The position numbers and the translations under genes were made by a program. The notes below the pieces were generated by a model. It did no database searches. It was not told the origin of the DNA and saw only the letters and a program-made list of their open reading frames with translations. Shown in pieces: positions 7,023-14,279 of a stretch of DNA of 24,253 bases (the first letter of the stretch is position 1; the number at the start of each line of letters is the position of its first letter). Location: assembly GCA_905233785.1 (NCBI GenBank), contig CAJOCV010000005.1, positions 1-24,253 of the forward strand. Direction: 5' to 3'. Source of the DNA: an uncultured Oscillospiraceae bacterium. Lineage in GTDB: Bacteria > Bacillota > Clostridia > Oscillospirales > Oscillospiraceae.

Positions 7023-9490
7023 AGTCTGATCGTCTCCTCCTCAGGGTTGTGCGCTGTGTTCTGCGCAAGCTGCGGCGTCTGCAGCTCTTCCACGTTGTTC
7101 ATGTCCACGATGGCGCTCATGCTTCCGCGAAACACGCCGTGTACCTCCGCGTCAAAATAGCCGTTCATTGTGCCCCGCACTCTGCCGTCAATGCGCATAA
7201 GCCCCGCGCGGCTCTGTACTCTGATGGCGGGCGTGAGCTCAAAGCTTGTGCGGGAAATGATCGTGTCTCCGAGCAGGAGGATCTGCGGCAGAACGCACAT
7301 GACAAGGAAGATCGAAATGAGCGTACCGGTACCGAGATAGATGCCAATGGCCGAAATCGTCTCGTTCGAGGTCAGATAGCCAATCGCCATGCCCGCCGAG
7401 GCCAGCATCGCGCCGGAGGTGATGATGGTGGGGAAGGCTTGGTTGAGCGTCTCGACCATGGCCTCCTTGAGCGGCAGCTCCTTCTTGAGCGCCATGTAGC
7501 GGCTGGAGATGACGATGGCGTAGTCGATATTCGCGCCCATCTGAATGGCGCTGATGATGAGATAGGTCAGAAAGTACAGGTTCTTCCCGGTCAGAAACGG
7601 CATGGAGAAGTTGCACCAGATACTGCCCTGAATAATCAGGATCAGCAGCACCGGCAGCCCTGCCGAACGGAAGGTGAAGATCAGCACCGCGATCACAAAG
7701 AAAATGGTGAGAACGCTGATGAGCAGGTTGTCGTGCTCAAAGGAGGCGCGCAGGTCATAACAGCTTGTGGTATCGCCGACGAGAAAATGCTGTGCATAGT
7801 GGCGGGCGGCAATGCCGTGGAGAATGTTTAAAAACGCATAGCTCTCCTCCGCTTCAACAGGTAAATCCGCGTTTACAACGATGCGGCTCCAGTTGTCGCT
7901 GCGCAATTGGAGCCTGGCGTCATCCAGCTCCTCCTCCAAATCATCGAGCTTTTCCTCTGTGCCGGCGGGAAGCTTGATGGTAACGGAGCTGCGCTGGTCA
8001 TTCAAATAGGTAAAGAGGTCGATCAGGGAGACGCGGTAGTTGTCAATGTTCGTAGCAGCCTGGCCGTAATCGTCCTGCTGCATAGCGTAGCCCGTGTAGA
8101 GCATGCGCGCCACCTCATAGTCCAGATCGGTCATTTCCGCAAACTGCCGCGGCGTCAGGGCTGAGGTAATCAGATAGTCGTCGCTGGCCTCGATCCCGGC
8201 CAGACCCGTGACCGAAACGACCTGCGGCAGCTCCCGCAGCTCTTCGATCAGCTCCGTCTCCTTCTCATAGTCGCCCGCGGGTACGATAAGCGCAATCTGA
8301 TTGTTCGAGCCGAAGGTCTCAATGATCTGCTCACGCGCGATCTGGTTCTCGTTCTGGCGGATGGAGCGCACGGAGTGGAAGTCATAGACGTAGTTTGCGT
8401 TGTTCGAGGCAATGTAGGCGCCGACGATCACCGCGGCGAAAAGGAAGGGCACCACAAAGCGCGTGGCGTAGGCGAAGCGACCCAGGAAGGAAATCTTCGG
8501 CACAAAGCTTTTGTGATGAGTTTTGTCGATGGCCTTGGCAAAGGTGACCAGCAGCCCGGGCATCAGCAGAAAAACCGAGCAGAGGCTCAGCAAAATCGCC
8601 TTCATCAGCACGACGCCCATATCGTAACCCAGGCGAAACTGCATAAAGGTCAGCGCAAGCAGGCCGGAGACCGTGGTGAGGCTGCTGGCGGAAATCTCCG
8701 GGATGGCCTTGCTCAGCGCGGCGATGGCGGCCTCCCGAGGCGGCTTTTCCTCATGCTCCTCCATGTAACGGTGGCAAAGGATGATGGCATAGTCGATAGC
8801 GAGAGCCAGCTGCAAAACAATCGCGATGGCGTCCGTGACAAAGGAAATGGGGCTCATCAGGTAGTTGGTGCCCATGTTCAGCAGCGCCGCCGCGCCAAAG
8901 GTGATGAGCAGCACCGGGATCTCCGCGTAGGTGCGCGAGGTGAAGAGCAGCACCAGCACGATGATGACCACCGCGATCAGATCCACTACCAGCATCTCCC
9001 GGTCGATGATGGCCTTGAGAGGGTTGCCGATCTCGCTGCTCACATAGAGGTCGTATTGCGCGAGCTTTTCCTGCACGGCCTTGAGCCCGTCGATGCTCAG
9101 CTCGTCATCGTCGGTACCCTTGAAGGTGACCGTGAAGAGCGCGGAGGCGGAGGCGTAGTGATCGGGCGTCTCGTCAAAGGCCACGGATTTGACGCCCTCG
9201 GTTTCCTCAATGAGCGGGAGCAAAGCGCTTGCCTGTTCAAAGCTCACGTTCTGTACCATGATCTGCGCCGTGGCGTAGGTTGTAAACTCGCGATTCATCA
9301 GCTCCAGCCCCTGGCGCGTCTCGGTCTCCTCGCCCAGATAGTCGGTCAGCAGGTCGTCGACCTCCACCCAATTACGCGAGAAGGCGCAGAACACACACAA
9401 CAGCAGAAAGATCGCAAAGAAAAACTTTCGTCTGTCCACAATGAAGGTCGCTATACGCGTCATAAAAGTTTGTTTTTCCTTTTTCTCCAT
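7019..9490 (-). CDS. MMPL-family (RND superfamily) membrane transporter
   Basis: This is an inner-membrane exporter-like protein of 823 aa with the duplicated RND plan: one transmembrane helix (about 22-38), a large outside domain (about 40-165), a membrane bundle (about 168-360), a second outside domain (about 365-585), and a second bundle (about 588-745). Each bundle has the Asp-Tyr pair of the MMPL proton relay: D233-Y234 in ALAIDYAIIL and D656-Y657 in GANIDYAIVI. The tail (745-823) is cytoplasmic and beta-rich, with short Gly-Val repeats (DGRVRGTMNG). I chose the ATG at 9490 because GGAG lies 6 nt upstream. The frame stays open to 9697, but that part overlaps the exonuclease gene. It follows the exonuclease by 52 nt and overlaps the GLUG gene by 4 nt. 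The substrate is unknown; lipids or hydrophobic compounds are usual for the family. Confidence 0.9.
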   Translation of the reverse strand: MEKKEKQTFMTRIATFIVDRRKFFFAIFLLLCVFCAFSRNWVEVDDLLTDYLGEETETRQGLELMNREFTTYATAQIMVQNVSFEQASALLPLIEETEGVKSVAFDETPDHYASASALFTVTFKGTDDDELSIDGLKAVQEKLAQYDLYVSSEIGNPLKAIIDREMLVVDLIAVVIIVLVLLFTSRTYAEIPVLLITFGAAALLNMGTNYLMSPISFVTDAIAIVLQLALAIDYAIILCHRYMEEHEEKPPREAAIAALSKAIPEISASSLTTVSGLLALTFMQFRLGYDMGVVLMKAILLSLCSVFLLMPGLLVTFAKAIDKTHHKSFVPKISFLGRFAYATRFVVPFLFAAVIVGAYIASNNANYVYDFHSVRSIRQNENQIAREQIIETFGSNNQIALIVPAGDYEKETELIEELRELPQVVSVTGLAGIEASDDYLITSALTPRQFAEMTDLDYEVARMLYTGYAMQQDDYGQAATNIDNYRVSLIDLFTYLNDQRSSVTIKLPAGTEEKLDDLEEELDDARLQLRSDNWSRIVVNADLPVEAEESYAFLNILHGIAARHYAQHFLVGDTTSCYDLRASFEHDNLLISVLTIFFVIAVLIFTFRSAGLPVLLILIIQGSIWCNFSMPFLTGKNLYFLTYLIISAIQMGANIDYAIVISSRYMALKKELPLKEAMVETLNQAFPTIITSGAMLASAGMAIGYLTSNETISAIGIYLGTGTLISIFLVMCVLPQILLLGDTIISRTSFELTPAIRVQSRAGLMRIDGRVRGTMNGYFDAEVHGVFRGSMSAIVDMNNVEELQTPQLAQNTAHNPEEETIRL

Positions 9491-9542
9491 TTTTCGCTCC
9501 GAAATTTCACTCTCAAAATCTGAATGCAGCACCGGCAGCCGG

Positions 9543-10121
9543 TCATTGAGCGCCGGCGCTTCCCCGGCGGGGAAGCGTCTTGCGCGTCCACCAGTCGTAA
9601 CGGCGCAGGAAAGGCGCAATGTCCAACCCGCTTTTCTCGTAGTCCAGCAGCAGCCTGGCGCAGGCCAGACTGTCGCTGTCGGCCTTGTGATGGTCAAGCG
9701 CGATGCCCCGGTAGCGGCAGAGCGTATCCAGCTTATGGTTGGGAAGCTCCGGATAGCAGCGCCGCCCCATCTGTACCGTGCAGGCGTAGGTCAGATAGCG
9801 CGGCAGGTCGATCCCGTAGGCGTCGAGGCAGCAGGCCAGCACGCGCAGGTCAAAGGTCGCGTTATGGGCGAGAAGAATGCCGCTGCTCAACAGCTCCCCC
9901 AACTCCGGCCAGAGCGCGGCAAAATTCGGCGCGTCCTTCACCGTGTCGGCGGAGATGCCCGTGAGCCAGACATTGAAGGGATCAAAATGCACCTCGGGGT
10001 CGATGTAGGAGGAAAAGGTGGAGATGATCTCTCCCTCCTCGATCACCGCGACGCCAATGGCGCTCATGCGGTCATTGGCAGCGTTCGGCGTCTCCACGTC
10101 AAAGGCAACGAAGCGCTGCAT
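9543..10121 (-). CDS. DnaQ-like DEDDh 3'-5' exonuclease
   Basis: This is a stand-alone exonuclease domain of the DNA polymerase III epsilon (DnaQ) superfamily, 192 aa. All motifs are present: ExoI D8 and E10 in VAFDVETPN, ExoII D91 in LAHNATFD, and ExoIII H145 and D150 in HKADSDSL. This predicts metal-dependent 3'-5' hydrolysis of DNA or RNA ends. The sequence cannot say whether it serves repair, RNA turnover or proofreading. The ATG at 10121 is preceded by AAGGA with 7-nt spacing. The frame continues upstream to 10214 (with ATGs at 10214 and 10205), but that part is short, basic and unlike the family. It is the first gene of a minus-strand run with the MMPL and GLUG genes. A functional link with them is not shown. 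Confidence 0.9.
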   Translation of the reverse strand: MQRFVAFDVETPNAANDRMSAIGVAVIEEGEIISTFSSYIDPEVHFDPFNVWLTGISADTVKDAPNFAALWPELGELLSSGILLAHNATFDLRVLACCLDAYGIDLPRYLTYACTVQMGRRCYPELPNHKLDTLCRYRGIALDHHKADSDSLACARLLLDYEKSGLDIAPFLRRYDWWTRKTLPRRGSAGAQ

Positions 10122-10212
10122 GGCGTTGTCCTTCTTTCTTTTTATGGTGTTTTTGCCGAGGCAAAGCCCCGTCAAAAAACGTAAACGCGATTTGTTTTTC
10201 GCCATCTGAGGC

Positions 10213-10239
10213 AAAAAAGCAGAGGGCTTCTCCCCCCTG
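10213..10239 (-). terminator. Terminator-like hairpin in the leader of the exonuclease gene
   Basis: On the minus strand, CAGGGGG and CCCTCTG (10239-10220, with one G-U pair) form a 7-bp stem around loop GAGAAG. One C and six T (10218-10213) follow. It lies about 33 nt downstream of the predicted start site and about 90 nt before the exonuclease ATG, so it could end a transcript of roughly 60 nt. Confidence 0.6.
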
Positions 10240-10278
10240 ATCTTCCCTGCGCAGGGACAGGCGAAGCTTTACAGGAAC

Positions 10279-10307
10279 AGTTTAGCACAGTTTCCGCTCT
10301 GAAACAA
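10279..10307 (-). promoter_or_regulatory. Promoter of the exonuclease-MMPL-GLUG block
   Basis: Reading the minus strand, TTGTTT (10307-10302) and TAAACT (10284-10279) are separated by 17 bp. TGC directly before the -10 box makes it an extended -10 promoter. The predicted start is near 10272. Confidence 0.65.
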
Positions 10308-10440
10308 GAAATTGATGTAAACAATACGGGGCTCGGAAAAAATTTAGTCCGCCCTGCGGGGGACGCATAAGCAAAATACGCCGCCCGCACGGGCGGCAGG
10401 GCCTGCGACCCCTCCGCCCCTTGCAGGGGAGGCAAAGGCG

Positions 10441-10485
10441 AAAAGGCGCAACGTTCCCGTAAAAACGGGCGCACCGCGCCTTTTT
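10441..10485 (-). terminator. Intrinsic terminator downstream of moaA
   Basis: AAAAGGCGC (10441-10449) pairs with GCGCCTTTT (10476-10484), and an inner CCCGT-AAAA-ACGGG hairpin sits between them. The A/T ends allow termination on either strand. On the minus strand it would end the moaA transcript, about 100 nt past its stop. Confidence 0.75.
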
Positions 10486-10584
10486 ATCGTTCTCGTATTG
10501 GCATGGGAAAGGGAAGGCGGTATTATCTGACGGACCGATGCTGCGCTGCGCCGCCGATCGCCGGTCGGCGCTGCGGCTGCCGCT

Positions 10585-11556
10585 TCAGCCCCCGATCTCG
10601 CCCATCAGGCGCTCTTCGGTGATCTCTCCGCGCCGGTCAAAGCAATGGGCGCGGGGTTTTTCGTATATGGCCTTCTGAAGCGCCGCGAGAAGCTCCCCGT
10701 CCGTGCAGCCGCCGCGCAGCAGCGCCTTGAGATCCAGCGTGTCGGCATAGCAGAGGCAGGGCTTGAGCCGCCCTCCGCTCGTCAGGCGGACGCGGTTGCA
10801 GCTTTCGCAGAAGCGGTGGCTCACCGCGTCGATGAAGCCGACACGTCCGCGCAGCTGCCCGCTCGCGTAATACACCGCCGGGCCGTTGCCGCGCTTTTCC
10901 GCCGTGGGCTGCAGATCCGTCCAGCGCCGCCGCAGCTTTGAGAGCACCGCGTCGGGGTCAACGCGCTCTAAGCGGCCGCCGACGCCGATGGGCATCAGCT
11001 CGATAAAGCGCACGTCCACCGGGAGCTGCTGCGCGACCGCCGCAAGGGAGACGACCTCCTCCCGGTTGTCCGGCAGCAGGACGCAGTTGAGCTTGGTCTT
11101 GATTCCCCGTTCACAGCAATCGCCCAGCAGCCTCAGAAGATCATTCGGCGTAAACACGCGGCTGCCGGTGATGGCGCGGTATTTGTCCGCGTCCAGCGTG
11201 TCGAGGCTGATGTTCACGCCGTCAAGCCCCGCCGCGACAAGCGCGTCCAGCTTCTCCCCCAGCAGCAGGCCGTTGGTGGTGAGCGTCACCTGCTCCACCC
11301 CCGGCAGCGCCTTGAGGCTTCTGGCAAAATCGACGCAGCCCGGGCGCACAAGCGGCTCGCCGCCGGTGAGCTTGAAGCGCGTGATCCCCAGCGAAAGCGC
11401 CGCGGCGCAGACGCGCAGCAGCTCCTCATCGCGCAAAACGTCCCCTTCCGCTTCCCGCTTCGCCCCCTCCGGCATACAGTATTTGCAGCGAAGGTTGCAG
11501 CGCTCCGTCAGGGAGAGGCGCAGATAGTCAATGGGTCTTCCATATTGGTCGAGCAT
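10585..11556 (-). CDS. moaA: GTP 3',8-cyclase MoaA (radical SAM)
   Basis: This is the first enzyme of molybdenum cofactor synthesis, converting GTP to 3',8-cyclo-7,8-dihydro-GTP. It is 323 aa, normal for MoaA. The radical SAM cluster is C20-x3-C24-x2-C27 (ERCNLRCKYC), followed by the SAM-binding KLTGGEPL. The C-terminal second 4Fe-4S cluster has C250, C253 and C267 (FCESCNRVRLTSGGRLKPC). The chain ends in the Gly-Gly that MoaA needs for activity. The ATG at 11556 has GGGAGGG 7 nt upstream. No other moa or moe gene lies in the window, so the rest of the pathway must be elsewhere. It follows a small lipoprotein gene by 62 nt on the same strand and may share its transcript. Confidence 0.95.
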   Translation of the reverse strand: MLDQYGRPIDYLRLSLTERCNLRCKYCMPEGAKREAEGDVLRDEELLRVCAAALSLGITRFKLTGGEPLVRPGCVDFARSLKALPGVEQVTLTTNGLLLGEKLDALVAAGLDGVNISLDTLDADKYRAITGSRVFTPNDLLRLLGDCCERGIKTKLNCVLLPDNREEVVSLAAVAQQLPVDVRFIELMPIGVGGRLERVDPDAVLSKLRRRWTDLQPTAEKRGNGPAVYYASGQLRGRVGFIDAVSHRFCESCNRVRLTSGGRLKPCLCYADTLDLKALLRGGCTDGELLAALQKAIYEKPRAHCFDRRGEITEERLMGEIGG

Positions 11557-11618
11557 GCCGCATCCCTCCCGATTTCATCCGTCCAGGCAAGGGTTCAGCC
11601 TACCCCTGTACCGAAGTG

Positions 11619-12224
11619 TTATCCGATCCTGCGTCCCAGGGACTGCATCAGCGCCTCAATGGTGGCGGCGGCGGTTTTGCTCCAGGGGTAGCCGCAGCTC
11701 TCCAGCAGTCCCGCGTCAGAGAGCGCCGCCTCGGCGCGCTCCTTGTCGCCGCCGGTGAGCAGCCGCACCATGGCATCCACGGCGTCCAGCTTCTGGTCAA
11801 ACTCCGCCTGTCCTTCGGGGGTCATGGAAGCCATGTAGTCCATCACGACCTCGACGGCACCGTCGCTGAGTTGAGCCTTCTCCGCCCAGTCCAGCAGGGA
11901 AGCGGTGGCGACGGTGGTGCTCAGGGTCGAACCGGCGGCGCCGGGCTGCACCAGCTCGTCGATCAGCAGAACCTGCTCAAGCAGGGCGACCTGATCGTCG
12001 GCAAGCGCGTTGGGAGCTTCGTCCAAGTCCGGCTGGTCTACCGGAGCAGCGTTCTCCTGATAGACGGCCTCCTCACCCTCGCCGGGCGTCTCGGTGTTTT
12101 CGTAGGGGGTCTGCTCCGCGGCGGGGGGATTCGACTCCTCCGCGGCAGGCTCCTCCGTCGCCCCGCAAGCGCAGAACACAAGCAGCATCAGCAGGCTGAG
12201 CAGCAAAGAAATGGTACGTTTCAT
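11619..12224 (-). CDS. Small lipoprotein of unknown function
   Basis: I do not recognise the family. The product is 201 aa. Residues 1-20 form a lipoprotein signal (MKRTISLLLSLLMLLVFCAC), with Cys20 the likely lipid-modified residue (C18 is a second candidate). Residues 21 to about 65 are an acidic, Pro/Glu-rich tether (EEPAAEESNPPAAEQ). The remainder is predicted helical and contains DYMASMTPEGQAEFDQKLDAVDAM, without Trp-rich or catalytic signatures I can name. The ATG at 12224 is fixed by GGAGG 8 nt upstream; further upstream the frame has no ribosome site. It lies ahead of moaA, but a functional tie to molybdenum cofactor synthesis is not evident. Confidence 0.8.
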   Translation of the reverse strand: MKRTISLLLSLLMLLVFCACGATEEPAAEESNPPAAEQTPYENTETPGEGEEAVYQENAAPVDQPDLDEAPNALADDQVALLEQVLLIDELVQPGAAGSTLSTTVATASLLDWAEKAQLSDGAVEVVMDYMASMTPEGQAEFDQKLDAVDAMVRLLTGGDKERAEAALSDAGLLESCGYPWSKTAAATIEALMQSLGRRIG

Positions 12225-12254
12225 AAGAATTCCTCCAGGCGTATGGATATACAA

Positions 12255-12282
12255 AGTATACCACGGGAGATGAAAATTGCAA
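12255..12282 (-). promoter_or_regulatory. Promoter of the lipoprotein gene
   Basis: On the minus strand, TTGCAA (12282-12277) and TATACT (12260-12255) are separated by 16 bp. Transcription would start about 25 nt before the ATG at 12224. Confidence 0.65.
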
Positions 12283-12335
12283 CAAAAACGGAAAGGTGCC
12301 GACGCAAGGGGGAGTTTAAGAGGGGGAACGCCCCT

Positions 12336-12370
12336 AACTTTAGCGCCCCCCAAAGGGGGGCGCTAAAGTT
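12336..12370. repeat. Perfect 16-bp hairpin after the ABC exporter genes
   Basis: AACTTTAGCGCCCCCC (12336-12351) pairs perfectly with 12355-12370 around loop AAA. One arm overlaps the stop codon of the ABC gene. There is no T-run after it on the minus strand, so it is either a weak terminator or a dispersed palindromic repeat. Confidence 0.85.
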
Positions 12371-14279
12371 ACTCAAGCTCGAACGCGCCGGTGTAAAGCT
12401 GGTAATAGGTGCCCTTTTCGGCGATCAGCTTCTCATGGCTGCCGCGCTCGATGATGCGGCCGTGGTCAAGCACCATGATGACGTCGGAATTCATGACCGT
12501 GGAGAGGCGGTGGGCGATGACGAAGACCGTGCGGCCCTCCATCAGCTTATCCATGCCGCGCTGCACGATGGCCTCGGTGCGCGTGTCGATGGAGGAGGTG
12601 GCCTCGTCGAGGATCATGACCGGGGGATCGGCGACGGCGGCGCGCGCAATGGCGATGAGCTGCCGCTGCCCCTGGGAGAGGTTCGCGCCGTTATTCTGCA
12701 GCTCCGTCTCGTAGCCCTGGGGGAGACGGGTGATGAAATCGTCCGCGCCCGCGAGCCGTGCCGCCTCGATGCACTCCTCGTCCGTGGCCTCGAGCCGCCC
12801 GTAGCGGATGTTCTCCATCACCGTGCCGGTGAAGAGGTTCGTCTCCTGCAGCACGATGCCGAGAGAGCGGCGCAGGTCGGATTTCTTGATCTTGTTGATG
12901 TTGATGCCGTCGTAGCGGATCTTGCCGTCGGCGATGTCGTAGAAGCGGTTGATGAGGTTTGTGATCGTGGTCTTGCCCGCGCCGGTCGCGCCGACGAAGG
13001 CCACCTTCTGGCCGGGCTCGGCAAAGACGGACACATCATACAGCACCTGCTTTTCCGGCTTGTAGGAAAAGTCCACGTTCACCATACGCACGTCGCCGCG
13101 CAGCGGGGTGTAGGTGATGCCGCTGCCGTCGGTGTGGGGATGGCGCCAGGCCCAGTGCCCGGTGTGCTCCTCGGTCTCGTGCAGCGTGCCGTCCGCGTCC
13201 TCGGTGACGTTTACGAGCGTCACATAGCCGTTGTCGGCCTCAGGCTCCTCGTTGACCAGCGTGAGCACGCGCTGCGCGCCCGCGCCCGCCATGACGATGG
13301 AGTTGATTTGCTGGCTAAGCTGGTTTACGTTGCCGGTAAACTGCCGGGACATGCCCAGGAAGGGCACCAGCACCGTGATGTCAAAGGCCATGCCGGAGAG
13401 GGAGAGGTTTTTGATGTTCGCGAGGATGAACACGCCGCCGACCAGCGCCAGCGTGACATAGAGGATGTTGCCGATGTTGCCGATGATGGGGCCGAGCGTG
13501 CTGGCGAAGGCGTTGGCGCGGAAGGCCACGTCGCGCAGCTCGTCATTGACCTTGTCGAAGTCCTCCAGCGCCTGCTCCTCATGGCAGAAGACCTTGATGA
13601 CCTTCTGGCCGTTCATCATCTCCTGGGCAAAGCCCTCCATGGCGGCGGTAGCCTTCTGCGCCTTGACAAAGTACTTGGCGGAGCCGCCGCCGATGGTCTT
13701 GGTCACATAGAACATCGCAACCACGCCCAGCAGCAGCACCAGCGTCATCCAGACGCTGAAATACAGCATGATGGCGAGCACCGCGACCACGATGGCGATC
13801 GAGCGGATCAGCGAGGGCAGCGACTGGCTCACGAGCTGGCGCATGGTGTCGATGTCGTTGGTGTAGAAGCTCATGATGTCGCCGGTCTTTCGGCGGTCGA
13901 AGTAGCGGATGGGCAGATCCTGCATGTCATTGAACATTTCCCTGCGCATCTTGTCAAGGAAGCCCTGCGTCATCACCGCCATGAGCTGGGTTTCCAGCGT
14001 CTGGGAGCAGATGGAGAGCACATAGAGCCCGATCAGCAGATAAATATAGGGCAGGATCTCGGCGCGGGCAGCCGCCCAGTCGCCCGTGGTGAACCATTTT
14101 TCAATGACAGACAGTACGTTCTGGACAAAGAGCGAGGGGATCGCGGACACGATGGAAGAGAAGAGGATGCAGAACATCGCCAGCGGCGCGAGCACCGGGT
14201 AAAAACCAAAAAACTTCTTCAGCGTCCAGCCGATGGCGGCAAAGTTCTCCTTCAGGTTGCGGTTGGTCTCTTTATGCAT
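12369..14279 (-). CDS. ABC exporter subunit, catalytically complete half
   Basis: This is one half of a heterodimeric type IV ABC exporter, 636 aa, with a membrane domain (about 25-325) fused to an ATPase domain (about 395-630). Walker A is GATGAGKTT (430-438), Walker B VMILDE has the catalytic Glu559, and the switch His is H590 (VIAHR). The signature is LSQGQ (534-538), which departs from LSGGQ. Between the domains an insert of about 40 residues (345-390) contains a His/Trp-rich run, HTGHWAWRHPHTDG. I chose the ATG at 14279, with GGGAGGTG 8 nt upstream, over a GTG at 14288 that lies in that ribosome site. It overlaps the stop of the partner gene by 8 nt. The substrate (drug, peptide or lipid) is unknown. 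Confidence 0.93.
   Translation of the reverse strand: MHKETNRNLKENFAAIGWTLKKFFGFYPVLAPLAMFCILFSSIVSAIPSLFVQNVLSVIEKWFTTGDWAAARAEILPYIYLLIGLYVLSICSQTLETQLMAVMTQGFLDKMRREMFNDMQDLPIRYFDRRKTGDIMSFYTNDIDTMRQLVSQSLPSLIRSIAIVVAVLAIMLYFSVWMTLVLLLGVVAMFYVTKTIGGGSAKYFVKAQKATAAMEGFAQEMMNGQKVIKVFCHEEQALEDFDKVNDELRDVAFRANAFASTLGPIIGNIGNILYVTLALVGGVFILANIKNLSLSGMAFDITVLVPFLGMSRQFTGNVNQLSQQINSIVMAGAGAQRVLTLVNEEPEADNGYVTLVNVTEDADGTLHETEEHTGHWAWRHPHTDGSGITYTPLRGDVRMVNVDFSYKPEKQVLYDVSVFAEPGQKVAFVGATGAGKTTITNLINRFYDIADGKIRYDGININKIKKSDLRRSLGIVLQETNLFTGTVMENIRYGRLEATDEECIEAARLAGADDFITRLPQGYETELQNNGANLSQGQRQLIAIARAAVADPPVMILDEATSSIDTRTEAIVQRGMDKLMEGRTVFVIAHRLSTVMNSDVIMVLDHGRIIERGSHEKLIAEKGTYYQLYTGAFELE

Larger units (their letters stand above)
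10122..10584. other. Intergenic region between moaA and the exonuclease gene
   Basis: I see no convincing gene in these 463 bases. They hold, in minus-strand order, a moaA-distal GC-rich stretch with hairpin CGCCGA/TCGGCG, the moaA terminator (10441-10485), GC-rich inverted repeats (CCGCCC-GCAC-GGGCGG near 10380-10396), the exonuclease promoter (10279-10307) and a terminator-like leader hairpin (10213-10239). The minus-strand open frame 10172-10474 looks like translated repeat DNA: it has no ribosome site and reads across the terminator end and promoter. Confidence 0.7.

Noticed and set aside
9491..9697. N-terminal extension of the MMPL protein by 69 residues
   Set aside because: It overlaps the exonuclease gene in another frame, has no ribosome site, and precedes a well-placed GGAG and ATG at 9490 directly before the first membrane helix.
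10172..10474. Small minus-strand frame of 100 codons
   Set aside because: It starts within the moaA terminator region, reads across the promoter and leader hairpin, lacks a ribosome site and resembles translated intergenic repeat.
11557..11618. Molybdenum cofactor riboswitch before moaA
   Set aside because: The 62-nt gap is too short for this riboswitch class, and no matching stems are visible.
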